From Perlucidibaca sp. (GTDB taxonomy: Bacteria; Pseudomonadota; Gammaproteobacteria; Pseudomonadales; Moraxellaceae), in the NCBI GenBank assembly GCA_023265995.1, contig JAHFSA010000010.1:1-46881 (forward strand): 46,881 nt of DNA, written 5' to 3'. Position numbers and translations under genes: made by a program. This document shows, piece after piece, positions 8,227-17,191 of the stretch; the stretch's first letter is position 1, and each line of letters starts with the position of its first letter. Below the pieces are notes generated by a model that worked only from the letters and a program-made list of their open reading frames with translations, was not told where the DNA came from and did not search any database.

Positions 8227-8718
8227 TCAGAAGTTCAGCGTGAAGGTGAGCACATCGCTGTAGCTGCCGGAGCGCACGTTCTGCGAAGCAGGCAGGTTGC
8301 CAAAGATGGTGGTGGGCACGCCCAGGCCGGTGCCGACACCGGCAATCGTGGTGCCGCTGTCAGGCCACTGCGCGCCTGCCAGCAGGTTGGACACCGTGTA
8401 GCTCAGGGTGTCGGTCTGGGTGGCGTGCTTCATCTTGCGGTCGGCGGCGGTGAGACTGTTGCTGCCGTCGCTGATGACCATGGAATAGGGCGCCAGCAAG
8501 GTGCAGGTGACGGTGACGGAGGTCGTGCTGTTGTTGCCGATCAGCGGGTTGTACTGGCCGAAGGCCAGATCGCTGATGGTCGACAGGCTGCAGGCATCGA
8601 CCACGCTGGCGGTGACGTTGAAGGTCTTGGTGTCCTGCCCGGCCTGGAGCAGCGGGCTGGCCAGCAGCAGCGTCAGTGCGACGGTGCGAATCGGGGCAGG
8701 GAGTCTGTGGATGGCCAT
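8227..8718 (-). CDS. Spore coat U domain pilin subunit (Csu type), first gene
   Basis: 163 residues: signal peptide to about residue 26 (ALTLLLASPLLQA), then one SCPU domain with Cys43 and Cys72 for the family disulfide. DLAFGQYNPL follows the first Cys and the C terminus is VLTFTLNF. As the first gene of the operon with a good ribosome binding site (GGAGAGG, 4 bases before ATG), it is probably the main shaft subunit. The remainder of the operon is chaperone, usher and a second subunit, a compact four-gene version of the six-gene csu cluster known in Acinetobacter. Confidence 0.87.
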   Translation of the reverse strand: MAIHRLPAPIRTVALTLLLASPLLQAGQDTKTFNVTASVVDACSLSTISDLAFGQYNPLIGNNSTTSVTVTCTLLAPYSMVISDGSNSLTAADRKMKHATQTDTLSYTVSNLLAGAQWPDSGTTIAGVGTGLGVPTTIFGNLPASQNVRSGSYSDVLTFTLNF

Positions 8719-8857
8719 GTTGCCTCTCCAATTAGTACGGGTCTTGTTCAGTATGCGCCGGCTGCATGGTGAGTCATGACGGGTTGTGTCGCGTTTTGTG
8801 GTCTAATTGTTGACCAATGCGGCGCTTGCGCGCGGTGTTGCGGGGCGCAGGCAGGGC

Positions 8858-8886
8858 TTGCGATGTGATCAGTTTTTGCCTATGAT
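8858..8886 (+). promoter_or_regulatory. rplU-rpmA promoter
   Basis: -35 TTGCGA (8858-8863), a 17-base spacer, -10 TATGAT (8881-8886), and a GC-rich discriminator GCGCCCC right after, as in growth-rate and stringently controlled ribosomal promoters. It would give a leader of about 105 bases before rplU. The 282-base gap between the pilin gene and rplU otherwise shows only a short repeat GGTC-N8-GACC at 8798-8813; I found no convincing promoter for the pilus operon in it. Confidence 0.65.
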
Positions 8887-9000
8887 CGCGCCCCTCGAAA
8901 TTTCTCGGGCCCGGGTGCGCACTTCAGCGCTCGAACGATGTCCTGCCGCACGCGGTATTGAGGACATGACCCGCCCCGATTGATGCTTATGGAGCAGTGT

Positions 9001-9312
9001 ATGTACGCGGTTATCAAGAGCGGTGGCAAGCAGCACCGTGTGGTTGAAGGCGAGCGCCTCAAGGTCGAACTGCTGGCTATCGAGCCGGGTCAGTCGATCA
9101 CTTTCGAAGACGTTCTGATGGTCGTCAACGGCGACAACATCCAGATCGGCACCCCGGTTGTTGCCGGTGCCAAGGTCACTGCCGAAGTGCTCGAGCACGG
9201 CCGTCACGACAAGGTCCGCATCGTCAAGTTCCGTCGCCGCAAGCACTATCGCAAGCAGGCGGGTCACCGTCAGTACTACACCGAACTCAAGATCACCGGC
9301 ATCAGCGCCTGA
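9001..9312 (+). CDS. rplU: 50S ribosomal protein L21
   Basis: 103 residues, normal L21 length, binding 23S rRNA in the large subunit. Starts [14 protein letters not shown] and ends with [14 protein letters not shown] and a C-terminal ITGISA, all characteristic of L21. The ATG at 9001 is preferred over an upstream in-frame TTG because GGAG (8991-8994) stands 6 bases before it and the product then matches the family N terminus. Followed by rpmA 37 bases later in the conserved rplU-rpmA unit. Confidence 0.98.
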   Translation: MYAVIKSGGKQHRVVEGERLKVELLAIEPGQSITFEDVLMVVNGDNIQIGTPVVAGAKVTAEVLEHGRHDKVRIVKFRRRKHYRKQAGHRQYYTELKITGISA

Positions 9313-9349
9313 GTGGCCCTGAAAGCGCATAGCTAGAGAGTAAGCAGAC

Positions 9350-9610
9350 ATGGCACATAAAAAAGCAGGCGGTTCCACCCGCAACGGCCGCGACTCAGAA
9401 GCCAAACGCCTTGGCGTTAAGGTTTACGGCGGCCAGCAGATCCAGGCCGGCGGCATCATCATCCGTCAGCGTGGCACCCAGTTCTGGGCTGGCGAAAACG
9501 TCGGCATGGGCCGTGACCACACCCTGTTCGCCACGGCGAATGGCGTGGTCAAGTTCGTGACGAAGGGCGCCCTCAATCGCAAGTACGTCGTGGTTGAAGC
9601 GGCGGTCTGA
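9350..9610 (+). CDS. rpmA: 50S ribosomal protein L27
   Basis: 86 residues. The N terminus [16 protein letters not shown], which reaches toward the peptidyl transferase centre, and the motif [22 protein letters not shown] identify L27. It is the second gene of the rplU-rpmA operon and is followed immediately by a strong terminator, which separates it from obgE. Confidence 0.98.
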   Translation: MAHKKAGGSTRNGRDSEAKRLGVKVYGGQQIQAGGIIIRQRGTQFWAGENVGMGRDHTLFATANGVVKFVTKGALNRKYVVVEAAV

Positions 9611-9625
9611 TTGCGAAAGCGACTG

Positions 9626-10909
<1,284 letters not shown>

Positions 10910-10998
10910 GCGACGAACCGGTCTGGCGGCTTGAGCCGCCGGGCCGGAATCCGCACAATCCGGTTTCCCTGTTCGATACCAGCGCCAGAAGCCTCGCC

Positions 10999-12135
10999 AT
11001 GTCCGTTTCCGTCAGTCCGCAACGTGTCCGTCTCCAGCAAGCCCGCCGCTGGGTGGTGAAGATCGGCTCGGCCCTGCTCACCAATGACGGCCAGGGTCTG
11101 GATCAGCTCGCCATGGCCGGCTGGGTGGCGCAGATGGTGCGCCTGAAGCAGCGCGGCATCGAGCTCATTCTGGTGTCGTCCGGTGCCGTCGCCGAGGGCA
11201 TGGTGCGCATGGGCATACGCCAGCGCCCGGATGCCGTGCCGGCCTTGCAGGCCTGCGCCGCGATCGGCCAGATGGGGCTGGTGCAGGCCTATGAGTCACA
11301 TTTCCGTGAGCATGGCGTGCGCACCGCGCAGGTCCTGCTCACGCACGATGACCTCGCCGATCGCCAGCGCTACCTCAATGCCCGCAGCACGCTGGGCACG
11401 CTCATGGACTGGGGCGTGATCGCCGTCATCAACGAGAACGACACCGTCGCCACCGACGAGATCCGCTTTGGCGACAACGACACCCTGGGTGCGCTGGTGG
11501 CCAATCTGGTCGAGGCCGAGGCACTGATCATCCTCACCGATCAGGACGGCATGTTCGACCGCGACCCGCGTCTCGACCCGGATGCCGTGCTGCTGCCCGA
11601 GGTCCAGGCCATGGACGAGCGTCTGCTGGCCATGGCCGGCGGCGGTGGCAAGCTCGGCCGCGGCGGCATGATCACCAAGGTGCGCGCGGCCCGGCTGGCG
11701 GCGCGCTCGGGCTGCGCCACGGTGATCGCCAGCGGTCGCGGTGACGACATCCTCGTGCGCCTGGCCGATGGCGAGACCCTGGGCACCTTGCTGCTGCCCG
11801 AGCAGGATCGGCTGGCGGCGCGCAAGCAGTGGCTGGCCGGGCATCTGCAGCATGCCGGTCGCCTGGTGCTCGATGCCGGTGCCGTGAAGGCGCTGCGCGA
11901 GGGCGGACGCAGCCTGCTGCCGGTCGGTGTGCGCCAGGTCGAAGGCACCTTCCTGCGTGGCGAGGTGGTGGCCTGCGTCGACGAGCAGGGCCGGCAGGTC
12001 GCCGTCGGCCTGGTCAACTACAGCGCCGACGAGGCCGCGCGCATTGCCGGCCAGGCTTCCGAGCGCATCGAGTCGCTGCTCGGCTATGTCGATGCTCCCG
12101 AGCTCATCCATCGCGACAACATGGTGCTGGTGTAA
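10999..12135 (+). CDS. proB: Glutamate 5-kinase
   Basis: 378 residues. Phosphorylates glutamate with ATP in the first step of proline synthesis. The amino-acid-kinase domain covers about 15-265 with [18 protein letters not shown], the glutamate loop [15 protein letters not shown], and [14 protein letters not shown]-terminal PUA domain follows (about 280-370). The N terminus is about 10 residues longer than in E. coli; the exact start is not fixed by a strong ribosome binding site. Its neighbour obgE is the usual one in Pseudomonas-like genomes; proA is not nearby. Confidence 0.96.
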   Translation: MSVSVSPQRVRLQQARRWVVKIGSALLTNDGQGLDQLAMAGWVAQMVRLKQRGIELILVSSGAVAEGMVRMGIRQRPDAVPALQACAAIGQMGLVQAYESHFREHGVRTAQVLLTHDDLADRQRYLNARSTLGTLMDWGVIAVINENDTVATDEIRFGDNDTLGALVANLVEAEALIILTDQDGMFDRDPRLDPDAVLLPEVQAMDERLLAMAGGGGKLGRGGMITKVRAARLAARSGCATVIASGRGDDILVRLADGETLGTLLLPEQDRLAARKQWLAGHLQHAGRLVLDAGAVKALREGGRSLLPVGVRQVEGTFLRGEVVACVDEQGRQVAVGLVNYSADEAARIAGQASERIESLLGYVDAPELIHRDNMVLV

Positions 12136-12195
12136 GCCGCCAGCGCCGGCTACGCTGCTTTCTGCTGCCGCACTTTCGCGGCGTCTGGAGCCGAT

Positions 12196-13074
12196 ATGAC
12201 CGTCACGCGTGGACGCGTGTTGCTGGCGCTGCTGTCCGTCTATCTCATCTGGGGCTCCACCTACCTCGCCATGCGCATGGCCATTGCCGGCATGTCGCCG
12301 CTGTTCATGGCGGCGGTGCGCTATGTCATTGCCGGCGGCCTCATTTACGCCTTCCTGCTCTGGCGCGGCCATGCCCAGCCGACGCCCCGGCAGTGGCGCA
12401 ATGCCGGCCTGGTCGGCATCTTCCTGCTGCTCGGCGGCAACGGTTCGGTCGGTCTGGCCATGGAGCGTGGCGTCAATTCGGCGCTGTCGGCCACGGTCGT
12501 CGCCATCACGCCGCTGTGTGCCGCGATTTTCGCCCGCTTCTGGGGCCACAAGCCGTCGCCACGCGAGTGGGCGGGTCTGGGCCTGGGTCTGCTCGGCATG
12601 CTCCTGCTCAAGCAGGGGCAGGGCCTGGAGGGCTCGCTGCCGGGCTTCCTGCTGCTTCTGCTGGCGGCGGTGAGCTGGTCGTTCGGTTCCATGTGGGGCA
12701 AGCATCAGGAGCAGCCCTCGATCTGGATGGCCAGCGCCGTGCAGATGCTGGTCGGCGGCGCCGTGCTCGGCCTCGTCAGCCTCGCCCGTGGCGAGCCCTG
12801 GACCTTGCCGGCCAGTCGCGAGAGCGCCTGGGCGCTGGTCTATCTCATCCTGATCGGCGCCATCGTCGGCTTCTCGTCCTATGTCTATCTGCTGGCGTCC
12901 GTGCGTCCTGCGCTGGCCACCAGCTATGCCTACGTCAACCCGCTGGTGGCGGTGGCCATTGGTGTCGGTCTCGGTGGCGAGGTAGTCGACCGCAGCGAGC
13001 TGATCGGGCTGGCGGTCATACTTTCCGGCGTCGTGCTGGTGTGCTGGCCGGTGGCGGAGAAGTCACATGACTGA
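12196..13074 (+). CDS. EamA-family (DMT) inner-membrane transporter, YedA-like
   Basis: 292 residues with ten predicted membrane helices in two EamA halves (about 8-140 and 150-285). N-terminal motif IWGSTYLAMRMAI and first-half VVAITPLCAAIFARFWG are typical of the drug/metabolite transporter superfamily, closest in look to YedA. Such proteins export metabolites or amino acids; the substrate is not known here. Begins 60 bases after proB, and GGAG precedes the ATG. It may be read from the proB transcript, since no terminator is visible between them. Confidence 0.85.
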   Translation: MTVTRGRVLLALLSVYLIWGSTYLAMRMAIAGMSPLFMAAVRYVIAGGLIYAFLLWRGHAQPTPRQWRNAGLVGIFLLLGGNGSVGLAMERGVNSALSATVVAITPLCAAIFARFWGHKPSPREWAGLGLGLLGMLLLKQGQGLEGSLPGFLLLLLAAVSWSFGSMWGKHQEQPSIWMASAVQMLVGGAVLGLVSLARGEPWTLPASRESAWALVYLILIGAIVGFSSYVYLLASVRPALATSYAYVNPLVAVAIGVGLGGEVVDRSELIGLAVILSGVVLVCWPVAEKSHD

Positions 13075-13107
13075 GCTGCGTCCGCAGGCCTGGTCGGGGA
13101 GCAGGTC

Positions 13108-14019
13108 ATGATAGTTCGCAAGCGTCTGCACTGGTTCCGCATGCTGCTGATCTGGCGCGGCTCGGTGTTGCCGCGCATTCTGCCGCAGCTGCTGGCGATC
13201 ACCGGCCTGGCGCTGGTCGTGACCATTCTTCATGGCGAACTGTTCCGCTGGAAGATCACGCTGACCTTCGTGCCCTTCACCCTGATCGGCGTGGCGCTGG
13301 CCATCTTTCTCGGTTTCCGCAACGGCGCCAGCTATGACCGCTACTGGGAGGCGCGCAAGCTCTGGGGCACGCTGCTCAACGACTGCCGCACACTGGCCCG
13401 CCAGGCCATGACGCTGCCGCAGCCGCAGGTGGATGCCAGGCCCTTCGTACAGGGCCTGATAGCCTTCGTGCATGCCTTGCGGCATCAGCTGCGCGGCACC
13501 GACGCCAGCGCCGATCTCGCGCGCTGGCTGCCTGTGCGCGATGCCGAGCGCCTGGCCACGGTGCGCTTCAAGCCGGCCATGATCCTGCTCGGCCTCGGTG
13601 AATGGCTGCGCGGGCTGCGCCAGGACAACAGGCTGGATCCGCTGCTGGCCCAGGCCATGGAGCGTCCGCTCAGCGGCCTGACCGACTGCCTTGGCGGCTG
13701 CGAACGCATCGCCGGCAATCCGCTGCCCTATACCTATGCCGTGATCATCCATCGCACGGTCTATCTCTACTGCTTCCTGCTGCCCTTCGGCCTGGTCGAT
13801 TCGATAGGCATGATGACGCCGCTGATCGTGGCCTTCGTGAGCTATACCTATCTTTCGCTGGAGGAGCTCAGCGAGGAGCTGGAAGAGCCCTTCGGCCTCA
13901 GTGCCAATGACCTGGCGCTCGATGCCATGGCGGTGATGATCGAGACCACCCTGCGCGAAATGCTGGGCGAGACCGATCTGCCACCGGCGCCGCAGCCGGT
14001 GGGCTACGTGCTGACCTGA
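13108..14019 (+). CDS. Bestrophin-like (UPF0187) membrane channel protein
   Basis: 303 residues. Bacterial bestrophin homologue forming pentameric anion or cation channels in the inner membrane. Visible are an N-terminal amphipathic stretch WFRMLLIWRGSVLP, two helices (about 24-70), the characteristic FRNGASYDRYWEARKLWG (71-88), then a cytoplasmic helical region and a second pair of helices (about 215-255) with the conserved YLSLEELSEELEEPFG. All these match the family. It begins 33 bases after the DMT transporter gene, on the same strand. Ion selectivity is unknown. Confidence 0.87.
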   Translation: MIVRKRLHWFRMLLIWRGSVLPRILPQLLAITGLALVVTILHGELFRWKITLTFVPFTLIGVALAIFLGFRNGASYDRYWEARKLWGTLLNDCRTLARQAMTLPQPQVDARPFVQGLIAFVHALRHQLRGTDASADLARWLPVRDAERLATVRFKPAMILLGLGEWLRGLRQDNRLDPLLAQAMERPLSGLTDCLGGCERIAGNPLPYTYAVIIHRTVYLYCFLLPFGLVDSIGMMTPLIVAFVSYTYLSLEELSEELEEPFGLSANDLALDAMAVMIETTLREMLGETDLPPAPQPVGYVLT

Positions 14020-14041
14020 GCCGCCGCGTTCGTGCCGGAAC

Positions 14042-14055
14042 TTGACCTGGATCAA
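14042..14055 (+). promoter_or_regulatory. FNR/ANR box in a class II position
   Basis: TTGACCTGGATCAA matches the FNR/ANR consensus TTGAT-N4-ATCAA in 9 of 10 positions. A -10-like TTTGAT at 14078-14083 would place transcription start near 14090, putting the box centre at about -41.5, the class II activation position. It stands before the small membrane protein gene at 14117, and the gene for a matching Fnr-type regulator lies tail-to-tail with that gene. Confidence 0.75.
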
Positions 14056-14116
14056 GGTCGCCCGTCAGCCATGATGATTTGATGAGCCTGAACCCAAGCA
14101 ATGCGGAGATCAGGCC

Positions 14117-14326
14117 ATGTGGATGGAAATCTGGGGAGAAATGATGGGGAGCTGGGCCGGAGTGGCCTCGCTGGTGGTCATCCTGCTGTCGGCGCTGGCG
14201 ATCCCTGCCGCCATCCTGTGGGCCTTGCAGACCCATTTCAAGGGGCCAATCGAGCTCGCTCACGAGGCCGAACATCCGGCCCCGGAAAAGAGCCGGTCAA
14301 AGGCCCGTCGTGGTTACGCGCACTGA
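14117..14326 (+). CDS. Small single-span membrane protein, probably Fnr/Anr-regulated
   Basis: 69 residues. A short N terminus (MWMEIWGEMMG) is followed by one hydrophobic helix (about 13-38) and a charged C-terminal tail with Glu/His then Lys/Arg (EHPAPEKSRSKARR). GGAG (14105-14108) lies 8 bases before the ATG, and an ANR box precedes the gene. I do not recognise the family; the N-terminal half faintly resembles the short DUF3149-type membrane proteins, but this is weak. Its 3' end overlaps the convergent fnr gene by 13 bases. Expression under low oxygen is inferred from the box; function unknown. Confidence 0.65.
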   Translation: MWMEIWGEMMGSWAGVASLVVILLSALAIPAAILWALQTHFKGPIELAHEAEHPAPEKSRSKARRGYAH

Positions 14327-15036
14327 GCTGCGGCAATCGCCTGCAGGCCGCCGGCATCGAGAATGCGGATCTGCTTGCCGCTGACGGTGATCAGGCCGAC
14401 ATCGGCCAGTCGTCCCAGTGCCCGGCTGACCGTCTCCAGGGCCAGCCCGAGATGACTGCCGAGATCGGCGCGTGCCATGGGCAGCCTGAGGTTGTCGCCG
14501 GCAAGCCGGCGCCGCGTCTGGCGCGCCGACAGGCCGACCAGGAAGCCGGCGACGCGGGTATCGGCATCGGTACCTGCCAGTAGATGCATGCGCTGGTAGT
14601 CGGCGCGAATTTCCGTGCTCATGATCTGGAACAGATGCCCCTGCAGCTCGGGCAGCTGGCGTGACAGCTGGCTGACTTCGGCCATGGGCAGTGCGCACAC
14701 GGTCGTCGGCTCCAGCGTCGTGGCTGTGCTCAGGCAGTGTTCCTGACCGAGGTTCTCCAGCCCCATTACTTCCCCTGGCAGATAGAACCCGGTGACCAGC
14801 TCGCGGCCATCGGGCAGCAGCATGCTGGTCTTGGCGGAGCCTGAGCGCACGGCATAGATTGTGTCGGCGTTGTCACCGCTGCGGTAGATGACATGCTGGC
14901 GCGGCAGCACGGGCGGTTGCCCGATGATGGCGGCCACGCTGTCCAGGGCTTCGTTGGAAAAGGTCGGCGGGAAGCACAGCTTGTGCAGGCCGCAATCCAG
15001 GCAATGCAGGGCGTGCGAGGCGGCGGCGTGTGACAT
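14314..15036 (-). CDS. fnr: Oxygen-sensing Crp/Fnr-family regulator (Fnr/Anr)
   Basis: 240 residues. The N terminus carries Cys12, Cys15 and Cys21 (C-X2-C-X5-C), and Cys114 (TTVCALP) corresponds to E. coli Cys122, so all four ligands of the oxygen-labile 4Fe-4S cluster are present. A cNMP-like beta barrel (about 30-140) and dimer helix follow. The recognition helix has ETVSR, the residues that read TTGAT half-sites in FNR. It therefore should activate or repress anaerobic genes through sites like the one at 14042-14055. It is divergent from the repeat-protein pair starting at 15220. In Pseudomonas the homologue is named anr. Confidence 0.94.
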   Translation of the reverse strand: MSHAAASHALHCLDCGLHKLCFPPTFSNEALDSVAAIIGQPPVLPRQHVIYRSGDNADTIYAVRSGSAKTSMLLPDGRELVTGFYLPGEVMGLENLGQEHCLSTATTLEPTTVCALPMAEVSQLSRQLPELQGHLFQIMSTEIRADYQRMHLLAGTDADTRVAGFLVGLSARQTRRRLAGDNLRLPMARADLGSHLGLALETVSRALGRLADVGLITVSGKQIRILDAGGLQAIAAAQCA

Positions 15037-15219
15037 GGCGACGAACCTGTGGGTTTCCGGGTGAATGAGGCGGGCTCTGGCGACGCCTGACCGGCATCAG
15101 CATAGCAGGGCGTGCGTCGGGCCGGCATGCCCGCCTTGTCGGCTTTTTGTGCCGGGGCAGGGACGCGGGCGGGAGCACAGGCTAATATCGCGGGCTGTCT
15201 GATTGCCCAGGATGTGCGC

Positions 15220-15951
15220 GTGAGCCCCCCCAAGACCTTGATCGCAGGCGTCGGCCTGATTCTGATCGCAGCCATGGCCGGCGGCTGTCTGGCGGCCTGG
15301 TGGCTGTTCCGTCATGTCGATGCCCGTGTGCTGCTGGCCGATCAGCCGGCCACCGTCACCTTGCCCGGACCCATGCGCGTCAAGGCCGACGTGCTCGATG
15401 CCCTCGATGTGCTCATCGACGGCGACATCGCCACCACGGTGCCCATAGACCAGACCCTGCAGGTGCCCATCAAGGATGTCCTGCATGTCATGACCACGGT
15501 CGACAGCGATGTGCCGATCAAGATGACCGTGCCCATCCGCAATGTCATTCCGGTTGATCAGATCGTGCATGTCGACACCAAGGTCCAGGTCGATGTCCTT
15601 GGTCGCACCCTGACCCTGCCGGTGCGCGGCGATATTCCGGTGAAGACGACGGTGCCGCTGAGCATCGATGTGCCGGTCGATCAGCTGGTGCGCATCCGCT
15701 TCACCGCGCCCACCGAGGTGCGCATCAAGGATGCCCTGTCGGTGCCGCTCAAGGCCCGGGTCGCGGCCGTGGTGCCCATACACAGTGAAATGAAGGTGCC
15801 GGTGCGCTCCGCGCTCGAAGCCGAGATCACGGTGCCGGGACCGATACAGGCGAACATCGTGCGCACCGATCTCAGGCTGCCGCTGCACACGCTGCAGTTC
15901 GGCATGAACGAGGCCGCCGGCGACAAGGCCGCTGGCGGGCGGACGCCATGA
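15220..15951 (+). CDS. Unknown membrane-anchored protein with Val/Ile-Pro repeats (A)
   Basis: 243 residues if translation starts at GTG 15220; AGGA at 15209-15212 is 7 bases upstream and favours this over in-frame GTGs further 5'. One N-terminal helix (about 7-30) should anchor it in the inner membrane. The rest, likely periplasmic, is a chain of alternating hydrophobic residues with 15 Val/Leu/Ile-Pro dipeptides (e.g. residues 75, 83, 99, 105, 111, 134, 140, 146, 152, 176, 186, 194, 206, 221), often VPI or VPV followed by Asp, Lys or Arg. This looks like repeated beta strands. The last 20 residues are polar. Overlaps the next, similar gene by ATGA. I recognise no family. Confidence 0.75.
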   Translation: MSPPKTLIAGVGLILIAAMAGGCLAAWWLFRHVDARVLLADQPATVTLPGPMRVKADVLDALDVLIDGDIATTVPIDQTLQVPIKDVLHVMTTVDSDVPIKMTVPIRNVIPVDQIVHVDTKVQVDVLGRTLTLPVRGDIPVKTTVPLSIDVPVDQLVRIRFTAPTEVRIKDALSVPLKARVAAVVPIHSEMKVPVRSALEAEITVPGPIQANIVRTDLRLPLHTLQFGMNEAAGDKAAGGRTP

Positions 15952-16640
15952 AGCGACGCTGGGGGCTGGCGCTGGCCCTGGCCTGTGTCCTGCTGGTGGT
16001 GGTTGGCGGGGCGCTGGGCTTCCTGGCCTATGCCCGGCTGGCTCTGGGCCTGTCGCTGCAGCATCAGGCCGTGCTGCTGGGTCTGCCGCCCGAGATACTG
16101 GTCAAGGTGAAGGCTCTCAACCAGGTCAGGGTGCGGCTGGATGGCGAGGTTTCGGCCAGCATGCCGCTGCGGCAGACCTTCACGTTGCCCATGCACGGCA
16201 GCTACGCGGCCGAGGCGGCCTTCGACGCCGAGATTCCCCTGCACACAGTCCTGCATTACCGCGGCGTGGTGCCGGTGGCGACGACGGTTGACCTGGCCGG
16301 CTCTACCGGTCTGGTGGTCGACAAGTCCTGGCTGCCCAAGTTTCCCCTGCGCGCCAAGGTGCCGCTGCGTTTCGACTTCCCGGTGGATCTCGTGGTGCCG
16401 CTGGATACGCGCATGCGCCTGAGCTATCGCGGTCCGGTGCGTTTCCGTCTCGACCAGAGTCTGGCGGTGCCGGTGGATACCGTCATCAACACCCGCTTCC
16501 ATCTGGCCCGTGATGCCGAGGCGCCGGTGCGCACCGCGTTCCGTCTGCGTGCCCGGCCGCCGGCAACGCTGCCTGTCGTCATCGAGCAGGCAGCGCTGAA
16601 TGTGCCGCTGAGCGCCGTGCGCCTGCAGCATCAGCCATGA
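15948..16640 (+). CDS. Unknown membrane-anchored protein with Pro-repeat beta pattern (B)
   Basis: 230 residues, translationally coupled (ATGA overlap) to the preceding gene and built alike. The N terminus is positive (MKRRW) with one helix (about 6-28), then about 190 residues of alternating beta-type sequence with recurrent hydrophobic-Pro-hydrophobic steps (MPLR 72, LPM 80, IPL 96, VPV 108, VPL 138, FPVD 144, VPL 150, VPVD 174, VPL 219). The repeat PVD-[QL]-[LV]-V occurs in both proteins, suggesting the pair arose by duplication. Probably exported to the periplasm while still anchored. No catalytic motif and no recognised family. Confidence 0.75.
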   Translation: MKRRWGLALALACVLLVVVGGALGFLAYARLALGLSLQHQAVLLGLPPEILVKVKALNQVRVRLDGEVSASMPLRQTFTLPMHGSYAAEAAFDAEIPLHTVLHYRGVVPVATTVDLAGSTGLVVDKSWLPKFPLRAKVPLRFDFPVDLVVPLDTRMRLSYRGPVRFRLDQSLAVPVDTVINTRFHLARDAEAPVRTAFRLRARPPATLPVVIEQAALNVPLSAVRLQHQP

Positions 16641-16686
16641 TGCGCCGGTCATGGCCGGCAGGCGTGGAGTGCTGAACGACAGGCAC

Positions 16687-16711
16687 AAAAAAGCCGGCAC
16701 TGGGCCGGCTT
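16687..16711 (-). terminator. Terminator of rpsT (possibly bidirectional)
   Basis: AAGCCGGC (16691-16698) pairs with GCCGGCTT (16704-16711) around ACTGG. On the minus strand the hairpin is followed by a run of T (complement of 16687-16692), fitting termination of rpsT. The plus-strand repeat-protein pair ends 46 bases away and may also use the hairpin. Confidence 0.85.
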
Positions 16712-16750
16712 CCTGCTTCCACAATCACACGCTTGCGCGTGTGCGTCCGA

Positions 16751-17014
16751 TCAGGCGAGAGCCTTGATCTGGGCGTTCAGGCGGCTCTTGTGACGAGCAG
16801 CCTTGTTCTTGTGGATGATGCCCTTGTCGGCGATGCGGTCGATGACCGGCACGGCGACAGTGTAGGCGGCCTGTGCAACAGCCTTGTCGCCGGTGGCGAT
16901 GGCGTTGACGACCTTCTTGATGTAGGTGCGCACCATGGAGCGCAGGCTCGCATTGTGCAGGCGCTGCTTGTCGTTCTGACGGGCGCGCTTTTTAGCTTGT
17001 GCAGAGTTGGCCAC
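16751..17014 (-). CDS. rpsT: 30S ribosomal protein S20
   Basis: 87 residues, normal S20 length: N terminus (M/V)[17 protein letters not shown], then RTYIKKV and [12 protein letters not shown]. The start is GTG at 17014, with AGGAG 7 bases upstream. Non-ATG starts are usual for rpsT (TTG in E. coli) and fit its known autogenous translational control. Monocistronic, with its own terminator, and divergent from murJ as in Pseudomonas. Confidence 0.97.
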   Translation of the reverse strand: MANSAQAKKRARQNDKQRLHNASLRSMVRTYIKKVVNAIATGDKAVAQAAYTVAVPVIDRIADKGIIHKNKAARHKSRLNAQIKALA

Positions 17015-17101
17015 GAGGCGACTCCTAGAAAATACGGTAATGAAATTCTTCCGGACAGGCTCGCAAACAGCGGCGTGCACATATCCAAAATCAGGCGCGC
17101 A

Positions 17102-17130
17102 ATGATGCCGAGGTCATGCCAGCAAGTCAA
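17102..17130 (-). promoter_or_regulatory. Probable rpsT promoter
   Basis: On the minus strand, -35 TTGACT (17125-17130), a 17-base spacer, -10 CATCAT (17102-17107), then the GC-rich discriminator TGCGCGCC typical of ribosomal promoters. It leaves a leader of about 80 bases before the GTG start. Confidence 0.5.
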
Positions 17131-17191
17131 CTGCCGAACTGGCGATAATCACCCCGTCGGGCTACCATCACGCCGCGATCCAGGAGTTTCC

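Noticed and set aside
15274-15300. Lipoprotein signal in repeat protein A (Cys23)
   Set aside because: The residues before Cys (MAGGC) lack Leu at -3 and the hydrophobic helix continues past the Cys, so a transmembrane anchor is more likely.
16733-17191. N-terminal extension of murJ by 153 residues
   Set aside because: The extension is antisense to rpsT and lacks similarity to MurJ; ATG 17192 has a good ribosome binding site and gives the standard length.
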